A program made the position numbers and the translations under genes. Below, in pieces: positions 25,844 to 33,995 of a DNA stretch of 64,000 bases. The notes below the pieces were generated by a model. The model made no database searches. It was given only the letters and a program-made list of their open reading frames with translations, and had not been told where the DNA came from. Numbering within the stretch: position 1 is the first letter of the stretch; every line of letters begins with the position of its first letter. Location of the stretch: contig NZ_SJPT01000001.1 in the NCBI RefSeq assembly GCF_007860095.1, forward strand, positions 124,544-188,543. The letters run 5' to 3'. This DNA is from Novipirellula galeiformis. Lineage in GTDB: Bacteria; Planctomycetota; Planctomycetia; Pirellulales; Pirellulaceae.

Positions 25844-25908
25844 CATTTAATTGGTGCCACCCACGAATAAGCATTTAATTCAGAGCATTTAAGTGGTGCC
25901 ACCCACCA
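25844..25908. repeat. Left flanking repeats of the RAYT gene
   Basis: Two direct copies: CATTTAATTGGTGCCACCCA at 25844 and CATTTAAGTGGTGCCACCCA at 25886, 42 bp apart. Their GGTGCCA(C/T/G)CCA core recurs in inverted orientation downstream of the transposase gene (TGGATGGCACC twice per 325-bp unit; CATGGCTGGCACCAA once per unit), so the gene lies between inverted repeats, as REP/RAYT elements do. Confidence 0.75.
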
Positions 25909-25983
25909 AAATTTGACAGGTAGCGTGTTCCCCGGGTCTAATGACAGTAGTCGATTCGTCCCTCGAAGTCTCGGAGGTGTCCG

Positions 25984-27138
25984 ATGACGCGACCGCCTCG
26001 TGCCGAACAATTCACGCCCGATGAAGTGTGTATCGTCCATGCAGTACAGCGTTGTGTTAGACGTGCGTACCTTGCAGGCGTCGATCCAATCAGTGGCAAA
26101 GACTATTCCAATCGCCGTGAATGGATCCGCAGGCGAATGGAAGCTTTGGCGTCGGTTCTTGCCATTGACGTGCTCTCCTACGCCGTCATGAGCAACCATA
26201 TGCACCTGATTCTCCGCAACCGGCCCGATGTGGTGGCCGATTGGACCGACAACGAAGTCGCCCTCCGCTGGCTCAAAGTCTTTCCAGGCCGTCGACTCGA
26301 AGAGCACCTGGCCGAACCGACCGAAATTGACGTCCAGACGCTTTGCCGCGACAAGACGCGATTGACCACCATTCGGCAACGTTTATCAGACATCTCGTGG
26401 TTCATGCGAGCACTCTCTGAGCCGATTGCCCGCAGGGCCAACAAGGTTGACGAGTGTACCGGGCATTTTTGGGAGGGGCGTTTTAAAGCCCAACGCATCG
26501 TTGACGATGCCGGCCTGTTGGCCTGCAGCATGTACATCGACCTGAACCCAGTTAGGGCTGCGATGGCTGATTCCCCCGACCATTCGCCACACACCTCGGC
26601 ATTCGACCGCATCGAAGCGGGAAAGGGCAAGGAGATCGAATCGGCGGCCTTCGATTTGATCCCCGTTCCGACCGCAGAGGCAGGAAAGAAGCTCTGTGAA
26701 ACACCGCTCGACGAACTACATCAGCAGCGACGTGTCAAACGTCACAAATCGACTGGACGCAAGGTGCTTCGCGACGGTTGGCTTGCTCCTTTGACGCTCC
26801 AACCGAACACGCTTTCGACCGATCCCCAAACACATAAGGCAGGCTTTCGCAGCAGCGACCGCGGTTTTCTGAGTCTTTCGCTGGGAGACTATTTGCGTCT
26901 ACTGCGCTGGACCGCCCGGCAGGGCGTCGGCGGAAAGAAGCTTCCTGCGGCGTTGGCGAAAATACTAACCGCGTTAGGCATTGATGCGTCGATGTGGCGT
27001 GACTTGGTTTGGCACTGGAAGCAACATTTCGGCAAGTCGTCTTGTGTGGGGCGACCAGAATCGATGCGTGCCAATGCAGAGCGAACGGGGCACCATTGGC
27101 ATCGCGGTCAAACAAGTGCATCGTCTTGCTTCGTTTGA
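25984..27138 (+). CDS. REP-associated tyrosine transposase-like protein (RAYT, Y1 HUH)
   Basis: Single-strand DNA transposase family that processes flanking palindromic repeats. The HUH metal motif is H72-M-H74 in AVMSNHMHLIL. The nucleophile is probably Y184 in MYIDLNPVRA, aligning with the catalytic tyrosine of E. coli RayT. The family GHFWEGRFKAQ motif lies near residues 159-169. Residues after about 215 form an extra C-terminal region not present in the 165-residue E. coli protein; this longer form is common in marine bacteria. It is flanked by inverted GGTGCCA-type repeats and followed by a perfect 325-bp tandem duplication. It may be domesticated rather than mobile. Frame is intact. Confidence 0.87.
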   Translation: MTRPPRAEQFTPDEVCIVHAVQRCVRRAYLAGVDPISGKDYSNRREWIRRRMEALASVLAIDVLSYAVMSNHMHLILRNRPDVVADWTDNEVALRWLKVFPGRRLEEHLAEPTEIDVQTLCRDKTRLTTIRQRLSDISWFMRALSEPIARRANKVDECTGHFWEGRFKAQRIVDDAGLLACSMYIDLNPVRAAMADSPDHSPHTSAFDRIEAGKGKEIESAAFDLIPVPTAEAGKKLCETPLDELHQQRRVKRHKSTGRKVLRDGWLAPLTLQPNTLSTDPQTHKAGFRSSDRGFLSLSLGDYLRLLRWTARQGVGGKKLPAALAKILTALGIDASMWRDLVWHWKQHFGKSSCVGRPESMRANAERTGHHWHRGQTSASSCFV

Positions 27139-27169
27139 TGGGCCAGAAGTCGTAGCAAGAGCTGGAATT

Positions 27170-27819
27170 TTTACTCTGGTGCATTCGCAAAGATTTATTG
27201 ACGACGAAAGCACTGCCTAGAAGCAATGCGGAGGTCTTCTCGGAACACAGAGTACGCCCACTCGGTGTGAAAGGTCACATGCAATCATTGAAAACACGCG
27301 AGGATTGCGACAGTAGTATTCCAACACTTTAATGGATGGCACCGTTCAGACCGTTCAGCAGTTCAGCACCGATCAGCACAAGCACTTTAATGGATGGCAC
27401 CGTTCAGGACCCGTTCAGGACGTAACAGTGTTGTGGCATAAACCCACTCAATATCGCGATTTAGTGCCATTCATGGCTGGCACCAACAATTCTATTTACT
27501 CTGGTGCATTCGCAAAGATTTATTGACGACGAAAGCACTGCCTAGAAGCAATGCGGAGGTCTTCTCGGAACACAGAGTACGCCCACTCGGTGTGAAAGGT
27601 CACATGCAATCATTGAAAACACGCGAGGATTGCGACAGTAGTATTCCAACACTTTAATGGATGGCACCGTTCAGACCGTTCAGCAGTTCAGCACCGATCA
27701 GCACAAGCACTTTAATGGATGGCACCGTTCAGGACCCGTTCAGGACGTAACAGTGTTGTGGCATAAACCCACTCAATATCGCGATTTAGTGCCATTCATG
27801 GCTGGCACCAACAATTCTA
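27170..27819. repeat. Perfect 325-bp tandem duplication
   Basis: Copy 1 is 27170-27494 and copy 2 is 27495-27819; every base I compared matches, with the first mismatches immediately outside. Each unit contains two copies of CACTTTAATGGATGGCACCG (first copy: 27325 and 27383) separated by a GTTCAG-rich stretch, and one ATTCATGGCTGGCACCAA. No gene lies inside. Identity this complete implies a recent event or active copy correction. It fills nearly all of the spacer between the RAYT gene and the next gene. Confidence 0.95.
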
Positions 27820-27826
27820 ACAATTA

Positions 27827-28228
27827 CTAGAAGCCCATGGTTTTGAAATCGGCTTTCAAAGACTGGACATCCGATTGGGCCAGCGCGGATGCATTATCCC
27901 GTTGGTAATCGGCCAAGTACTTCATTTGCTTAGAGATCTCTTGTTTCCAACCTTCAATCTTTTTCATCGCCTTGTCGCCGTTAGTCAGTTCGTCCTTGTT
28001 CTTTTTAAGGGCGACGAATTTGGTCATGGCTTTGTTTAGTTTATCGAGCTTCTCGAAGTAGCTTCCAAGCGTTTTTGCGGATGGACTGGTGGTGTAGGCT
28101 TTTTGAGCTTTTTGTAGCGAATCAATAGTCGGACCGACGTCCGCCTTAGCAAATAGTTTTGATTTACTAAGGTGGTGATCGGTTTTAAAGGTCTTCCATT
28201 GGGATCGAGTCAGAGTGATCTTGGCCAT
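27827..28228 (-). CDS. Hypothetical helical, lysine-rich protein
   Basis: A 133-residue cytoplasmic protein starting MAKITLTRSQWKTFK, about one fifth Lys, with Gln, Ala and Asp in the rest; long amphipathic helices are likely throughout, with no Cys and no membrane segment. I do not recognise the family. Its stop codon lies only 7 bp from the end of the 325-bp duplication, so the duplication could affect its 3' end but not its frame. Base composition is more AT-rich than the neighbours, which may mean acquisition from elsewhere. The start is supported by the ATG and by GAAATCTCACC-type spacing only weakly. Confidence 0.6.
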   Translation of the reverse strand: MAKITLTRSQWKTFKTDHHLSKSKLFAKADVGPTIDSLQKAQKAYTTSPSAKTLGSYFEKLDKLNKAMTKFVALKKNKDELTNGDKAMKKIEGWKQEISKQMKYLADYQRDNASALAQSDVQSLKADFKTMGF

Positions 28229-28581
28229 GGTGAAATCTCAGTGAAAAATGGGGAATTGAAGCATGGTTTGCTCGCGTTATGTATCCCGTCCAGCGGACCT
28301 TGCCAGACGTGGTTGGATCCATCCTGCGAATGCAGACATTCAACGATGGAGTTAAGAGGCAGGGCAAACCAAAAACTTGACACGAGTTGACCTTCAACCA
28401 CCAGACCGATGTTGCAAGCGGGATACCGCTCCGTACCGGCGTGTTTTTCTTAACGTCTTTTGGAGCCTCGCCTGACCTCGATCCAGACTCGGGGGTTCAT
28501 GCTTCGCCTCTGCTTGCTCACTCCATGCACGCATTCAAACCCTAATCCCGAAATGGCCCCCCCGGCGAAGCCCGCTCGCTC
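28229..28581. other. Spacer without a supported gene
   Basis: 353 bp between the small lysine-rich gene (start) and the PHP gene (stop). The short frames here have no family features. I see no clear hairpin terminator for the PHP gene. Confidence 0.35.
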
Positions 28582-29859
28582 TCAATCCAGGTCGGATTCG
28601 GATTGTTTCCAACCGACCGGTTGGGTCCATGCTTGCTGTTTTTGATTCTTGAACGAGGGGTCGGTGTGCGGCTTGCTGCTGGTGATTACGGCGCGCACGT
28701 AAAGCTCCTTTCCGGTCAACGTGTACTCCGGCGCGGGCTCGTCGGAGGTCGCCACGACCACTCCGATACGATGTTCATCCACCACTCCATCCTTTGCTTT
28801 GAGCGTGGCGACAAACTGAGTCTGGTACGTTGTGTCGGGTTCCGCCGCGATCTCCAGCGACAACGTTCGCGATGCTTCGCTAAAACCCACATCGACAAGA
28901 GTCACGCCGCTGGATGCATAAAAGTCGCCACGTTTCATCGCTCGAATCAAATGCTCTGGTGTGAGGTACTTGCTGCGCACCATCACCCAACCCCGTCCAG
29001 GCCGCGAGCCAGCTTTGCCGTGGTACTCGTGCGAATCATCGGTGGCGATCCCCATCAGCGGCGGAACGTTTAACGAGGTACGCCGAATCGCATTGGCGAT
29101 ATCCCACATCCGCTCGATGCTTGGATGATCGTCATCACCGAGTTGGTTGACGCCGGGATGTCCGTTGTAGACTTCAAAGAAGCGTTCGGAGACCACGGCC
29201 GCTAAATCCTCGGCCGTGATCGCGTAGTGGAAGTTCGGATGATTCACATGTGGCAACACCTGGCGCCCATGCTGTTTCTCATGTTCTAAGATCGCACGGA
29301 GATTGTTTTCAATCGCTTGACGAACGGTATCGCCGCCCATCGGTTTCAACACTTCCGCCAAATTCGTCGCGTTGATATGGACCGGTTTTCCTTCGGCGCT
29401 GTCGCTAATCTCTTCGGCCGGAATCAAAATGAACTTGCCCGCCTGCTCGACCAGATAACGGAACTCATCGAGCGGTTTCAAACGCACTTCGTGATTCTTG
29501 CTACCCGGCTCTCCTTGAGTTTCGACCCAAGCATCGCCAAAGCGTTGACGGTAGCGATCCAGGATTCCCTCGTCCGCACGCGCGAGCACCGTGGACATGG
29601 GCATCCAACGCATCCCTTCGCTGAGCACGTTGTGATCCGTCAGCGCCAAGAAATTGTAGTCCCGCTGGCGATACCAATCCGAAATCATTTCCGGGAATTG
29701 GTCACCATCACTCCATAGCGAATGAGTGTGTAAATTGCCCTTCCACCAGCGTGGTTCGGGGTTGGCGTGGGATGACTCTTGCCCCTGCGCATGGAGCATC
29801 GTTGCCCCACAAAGCAGTGAGACACAAAACAGACTCAGGGAAATCCAGGGTTTCAACAT
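28582..29859 (-). CDS. Exported PHP-domain phosphoesterase-like protein
   Basis: Sec signal peptide at 1-24 (LSLFCVSLLCGATMLHA). The PHP metal-binding motifs follow in order: GNLHTHSLWSDGD (about 41-53), LTDHN (about 75), PAEEI (about 148), HVNHPNFH (about 203) and ATDDSHEYH (about 274). These give the trinuclear metal site of PHP phosphoesterases (histidinol phosphatase/polymerase PHP type). The C-terminal 90 residues look like a beta-sandwich. Substrate unknown; extracytoplasmic action is inferred from the signal peptide. It lies one base after the stop-proximal end of the tandem hydrolase gene upstream, so the two are probably co-transcribed. Confidence 0.85.
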   Translation of the reverse strand: MLKPWISLSLFCVSLLCGATMLHAQGQESSHANPEPRWWKGNLHTHSLWSDGDQFPEMISDWYRQRDYNFLALTDHNVLSEGMRWMPMSTVLARADEGILDRYRQRFGDAWVETQGEPGSKNHEVRLKPLDEFRYLVEQAGKFILIPAEEISDSAEGKPVHINATNLAEVLKPMGGDTVRQAIENNLRAILEHEKQHGRQVLPHVNHPNFHYAITAEDLAAVVSERFFEVYNGHPGVNQLGDDDHPSIERMWDIANAIRRTSLNVPPLMGIATDDSHEYHGKAGSRPGRGWVMVRSKYLTPEHLIRAMKRGDFYASSGVTLVDVGFSEASRTLSLEIAAEPDTTYQTQFVATLKAKDGVVDEHRIGVVVATSDEPAPEYTLTGKELYVRAVITSSKPHTDPSFKNQKQQAWTQPVGWKQSESDLD

Positions 29860-29860
29860 G

Positions 29861-32236
29861 CTACTTAGGCTCCGGCCAATTCAGGTGTTTGTGTAAAAAG
29901 GAAAAGGTGCCTAGTCCACGGATGGTATGCGGACCATTGAAGAATTCGATTTCAGTCAAGTCGCCCAGTCCGATCTCGTCATAGTGACGCCGCACCTTGG
30001 AGTATTCCATCGCCACCCACTCATCGGGTCCGACACCATCGCGATGCCCTCGCTCGACCATGAACGGCCGCGGAGTCATCATACAAGCCAGCTCTGCATA
30101 GCTGGACACATTTCCCATATTCCACTCCCAAATTTCATATTCACCCACGAACACGTAACTTGACGTGAAGACATTGCTTGTCGTTTTGGCGATCCAGTCG
30201 TTGAAGTCCGCCGAACAAATCGACAACGCGTATCCGGGCACAAAGGGTGGGACGCGCATCGCGGTTTTGCCGCCGTACGAGATTCCATAGAAACCAATCC
30301 GCTGGGGATCGACATGCGGCAAAGTGGAAAGCCACTCTAACGTTCGCGCGTGTTGCGGAATGATGTAGCTAAACAGGGACCGTTTCAGCGGGTTCGATTT
30401 CAATTGAATGGCGCGGAACTCGTCATGACCTCGAAAAGGACTTTGCGGCGAGTAAACAATGAATCCACGCATCGCTAATTCAGCGGCAAATCCACGCTTG
30501 AGGAACAGATCGGTGTGTTGCTCAAGCGTCCAAGCGGGCGTCCCCTCTAAGCCATGCTGACACACCACGACGGGACGTCGCTCGCCAGGTTTCAGATCGG
30601 TCGGCAGCAACAAATAGCCGCCCGCAACCACATCGGGAAAGACATCCAACATGACTTCGTAAACGGTGAATTGATCTTCCTCGATGATCAGCCGCGAGCG
30701 TGGATTAAGCGGCATGGTCGGCGTTGGGAGTCGACCGATCACCTCATCGTAAAATTCATCACGATACGACTGGGCGGTTTTCAACCAGGATGTGACATTC
30801 GATCGATTGGCGTTTTTCCAGTGTTTTTCCCGTATCTTTGGACTCAGACGCACCAAGTGTTGGTTTCGTTCAATGAGCTCATTGAGCTGCCTTGCTTGTC
30901 GAGCCGATGCATCGGGTAACTCGCGATGCTGCCTCAACTTCTCGGGTTTTGCCGGGGATGCATTCAGCTTGACTCCACTCAGTAACGACTCGACCGCCGC
31001 ATCGCTGGCTGCGGGACCATGGCCATCACCACTGATAACCAATTGAATTTGTGCTTCGTGCTTCAGCGAACGGTAATGCGTCTGAGCGCGCCCGAACTCC
31101 TCACGAACGGCATCGAGGGCGGGCGTTTTGATTCGCCCTGGAGCCGCGGCATTTCGGCGTCCCGGCCGAACTTTTGGAGGCCCATCGACTTGAGGCGCGC
31201 GACACGCTTCGATCGTGAGTCGACGCGGCGCGATCAGACTGGCGATGTCCGCGTCGGCGAATTCCGTTAACAAACTCCAAACATTGCGATAAATCGGCTC
31301 ACGCCACAATGCTTCGCGATCGTCAAAGTACCCACACACCATCGTTGAATCGACCCGCGTGTCAATCGCAGCAGTATAGAAGGCCAACAATCCGCCTTCA
31401 CCGACCCCGACGACACCGATGGGTCGTGTCACTTGATTGGCGACATCCTGCACGACAAAATTGTCGATCGCGGCACGCACCTTCTGGACTTCGTATCCAA
31501 TCACATGACGTCCGATCTCGAACGAGGTGCGATAAACAAACTCGCGATGCGGCAAATTGGTATAGGCAACGCTGGGGTTTCCCGAAAATTCGTCGTCGCG
31601 GTTAATTAACGTCGGGATTAAGACTTCGCATCCCTGTTGCACTAATGCGAGCGCCAACTCAACGGCGTCGGCACCTTCACTTAGCCCCACAAATGCTTCG
31701 GGACTCCAATCGGCGTCGGGGATAGCCACAACGCTGGCGACCGACTCTCGTCCGGCGGGCGACAACAACAACCCTTCGCCGGTCACCCCATCTAACACGG
31801 GCCAGCGGACTTCGCGGACCGTGCACTCCGCTGAACTGGCCAATATCGGTAATCCCGATTGGAAGTCCTTCTGAGTCACGATCATTTCAAACCCCGTCGC
31901 ATCCACGCGTGGCTCAACCGCACCGATGATCTCTTGAAAGCGGTTGCGATGATCACTAATGCTGCGTTGGTAATTTGCCAAGGAAGAAAAATCACGCTGC
32001 CAATTCTGTTCGCGCATCTCGGATGAACGACTTAGTTCACGATCAGCAAAACGGTTGATTCCGCGGACCATGAATTCATCGAGTGGTTCGTTGAGTTCCA
32101 ATGGTTGCGTATTGGGCAGCGATTGAGGGAGCGGCGTGTTGTTTTCGGCGAGCGTCGGCGTTGCGGCCAGGAACATCGAAACAATGACAGCGGTGGCACT
32201 GGAAAGTTTGCCAAGGCAGGAGGTCGGAGAATACAT
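29861..32236 (-). CDS. Exported tandem alpha/beta-hydrolase (acetyl xylan esterase-like)
   Basis: Signal peptide after the ATG at 32236 (SSATAVIVSMFLAATPTLA); the longer GTG-started frame adds 14 residues before it. The protein has two alpha/beta-hydrolase-type halves. The C-terminal half (from about residue 500) carries VVVCQHGLEGTPAW as an oxyanion region and the nucleophile elbow GFYGISYGG with Ser. The N-terminal half has the equivalent elbow GVVGVGEGG, where Glu replaces the nucleophilic Ser, so it is probably inactive. The C-terminal half resembles AXE1-type esterases. Partner gene: the PHP protein immediately downstream. Likely role: de-esterifying an extracellular glycan, by inference. 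Confidence 0.78.
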   Translation of the reverse strand: MYSPTSCLGKLSSATAVIVSMFLAATPTLAENNTPLPQSLPNTQPLELNEPLDEFMVRGINRFADRELSRSSEMREQNWQRDFSSLANYQRSISDHRNRFQEIIGAVEPRVDATGFEMIVTQKDFQSGLPILASSAECTVREVRWPVLDGVTGEGLLLSPAGRESVASVVAIPDADWSPEAFVGLSEGADAVELALALVQQGCEVLIPTLINRDDEFSGNPSVAYTNLPHREFVYRTSFEIGRHVIGYEVQKVRAAIDNFVVQDVANQVTRPIGVVGVGEGGLLAFYTAAIDTRVDSTMVCGYFDDREALWREPIYRNVWSLLTEFADADIASLIAPRRLTIEACRAPQVDGPPKVRPGRRNAAAPGRIKTPALDAVREEFGRAQTHYRSLKHEAQIQLVISGDGHGPAASDAAVESLLSGVKLNASPAKPEKLRQHRELPDASARQARQLNELIERNQHLVRLSPKIREKHWKNANRSNVTSWLKTAQSYRDEFYDEVIGRLPTPTMPLNPRSRLIIEEDQFTVYEVMLDVFPDVVAGGYLLLPTDLKPGERRPVVVCQHGLEGTPAWTLEQHTDLFLKRGFAAELAMRGFIVYSPQSPFRGHDEFRAIQLKSNPLKRSLFSYIIPQHARTLEWLSTLPHVDPQRIGFYGISYGGKTAMRVPPFVPGYALSICSADFNDWIAKTTSNVFTSSYVFVGEYEIWEWNMGNVSSYAELACMMTPRPFMVERGHRDGVGPDEWVAMEYSKVRRHYDEIGLGDLTEIEFFNGPHTIRGLGTFSFLHKHLNWPEPK

Positions 32237-32564
32237 CGAGCTACGTTTCAGTTGGAGATTATCGTGACGGTCAACCACATTGAAGCAGCCATTCTAGCTG
32301 CTTCCCCCACAACGTGGGGCTGGCGTCACGCCGCGCATGCGGAGCCAATCGTCCGCCCTTGTCGATTTCCCGGACCAATGCGACGGCGGAGTCATTTACG
32401 AACAAATCGTGCGGAGGGAGGAATTGCAAAAATGCCGTGATAGCCCACGAAACGGACACAACTTGATTGTGTCACGGTATTGGGCGGCTTACAATTATGA
32501 CTCCCTTCGGCGACCTGCTAGTCGTTCCTGCCCTCTTCCCCCGATCGTGAAACGAGCTGATTTG
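32237..32564. other. Divergent promoter region
   Basis: Spacer between the divergent tandem hydrolase and ceramidase-like genes. A longer reading of the plus-strand gene from 32337 exists but its 76 extra residues precede the signal peptide and look unlike coding sequence. No operator is obvious. Confidence 0.4.
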
Positions 32565-33995
32565 ATGATGCATTCGCAATCTATGCACCTTCGTCGGCGG
32601 ATGATGTTGCTTGGCAGTTGGTTTGGCTTTTTTTCATTGCTTCTTTCGTCTGCAGCAACGCAGGCCGAAGACAGCGGCGGAGCCCCGCATGCCGCGTTGA
32701 GACCACTTTCACTCGCGACGTTTGATATCGACGCCACCCCTCCACTGGGATCGATGATGGCATACGATCGCGTGCAAGGCCTCGGCGAACTTGGGTTGCG
32801 ATGCCGCGGTGTTGTCATTTTGGGCGTGGGCGAGCCGATCGTGTTGTGTGCAGTCGATTGGATCGGGATTGGCAACCAAAGCCACGATGTTTTTCGTGAA
32901 CAGATCGCTAAGGCGGCAGGCACGACGCCATCGCGTGTTGCGGTCCACACGCTGCATCAACATGATGCTCCACGATGTGACTTCGGCGCCGAATCGCTGC
33001 TAAATCAAGTTGGTGTCTCCGATTTGGGCGCTTACGATGGCACTTACGCACGCGAAATGCTTGGTCGACTTGGCGCTGCGATTCAACAGGCGATTCCCAA
33101 TGCCAAGCCGATCACCCATGCCGGATTCGGCACGGCCGACGTCAAAAAAGTTGCTTCCAATCGTCGTATCCAGGACGAGTCCGGCCAGGTCGTTTCCACT
33201 CGCTACACCGCGACGCGCAATGCAAAACTACGCGCCCTGCCCGAAGGAATCATTGATGCGCAACTGAGTTCGCTGTCGTTTTGGAACAACGACACACCGC
33301 TGGCGGTACTCAGCTACTACGCATGCCATCCGCAAAGTTATTACCGGACCGGAATTCCCAGTCCCGACTTTCCTGGGATTGCTCGATTTATCCGTAGCCA
33401 GGATGCTCCGGGACCACTTTACCTGCATTTCAATGGCGCTGGTGGCAACATCGGTGCCGGTAAATACAACGATGGTTCCAAAGCGAACCGCTTGATCTTA
33501 GCTCAGCGGGTGGCCGATGCGATGCGTGAATCCTTCGAAAACACTTCGAAGTTCAAGATCACTGCCGACGAGATCGCATGGACCACGGTCGGCGTCGCCA
33601 TGCCTGTGGCAACGCACTTGGATCGCGAAACGTTGACCCAGGGGCTTTCCCAGCCCGGCGGCGGACATCCTAACAAATTGGCCTGGTTGCTCCGCTGCGA
33701 AATGGGACACACGGTAGAACTCGGGTGCTTAGCCGTGGGTGATACCCGAGTGTTGCATATGCCGGGTGAGCTGTTTGTGGAATACCAACTTGCCGCAAAA
33801 GCAATGCGTCCCGATTTAAAGGTTGCCATGGCGGCCTACGGCGATTATGGACCAGGCTACATTGGTACCGCCGAAGCATATGGGCAAGGCGGGTATGAGA
33901 CCAGCGAACGGGCATCTAATGTAGCGTCTCAAGTCGAAACCGTTCTGATGACCGGAATAAAAACACTACTCGAAAAGACGGAGTCGTCTAAGTGA
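32565..33995 (+). CDS. Exported neutral/alkaline ceramidase-like hydrolase (N-terminal domain type)
   Basis: I start at ATG 32565, which puts a signal peptide (MLLGSWFGFFSLLLSSAATQA) at the N-terminus. The mature part matches the neutral/alkaline non-lysosomal ceramidase N-terminal domain as seen in planctomycetes: a DIDATPP opening, the metal motif HTLHQHDAP, and YYACHPQSYYR with the paired His. No C-terminal immunoglobulin-like ceramidase domain is present; 476 residues against about 650-750 for true ceramidases. The real substrate need not be ceramide. Its stop overlaps the start region of the CxxCH haem protein, so both are one transcript. Confidence 0.8.
   Translation: MMHSQSMHLRRRMMLLGSWFGFFSLLLSSAATQAEDSGGAPHAALRPLSLATFDIDATPPLGSMMAYDRVQGLGELGLRCRGVVILGVGEPIVLCAVDWIGIGNQSHDVFREQIAKAAGTTPSRVAVHTLHQHDAPRCDFGAESLLNQVGVSDLGAYDGTYAREMLGRLGAAIQQAIPNAKPITHAGFGTADVKKVASNRRIQDESGQVVSTRYTATRNAKLRALPEGIIDAQLSSLSFWNNDTPLAVLSYYACHPQSYYRTGIPSPDFPGIARFIRSQDAPGPLYLHFNGAGGNIGAGKYNDGSKANRLILAQRVADAMRESFENTSKFKITADEIAWTTVGVAMPVATHLDRETLTQGLSQPGGGHPNKLAWLLRCEMGHTVELGCLAVGDTRVLHMPGELFVEYQLAAKAMRPDLKVAMAAYGDYGPGYIGTAEAYGQGGYETSERASNVASQVETVLMTGIKTLLEKTESSK

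Noticed and set aside
25984-27138. RAYT thought to have lost its catalytic tyrosine
   Set aside because: The helix before FWEGRFK lacks Tyr, but alignment by memory with E. coli RayT places the nucleophile in YIxxNPV, and Y184 is present in MYIDLNPV.
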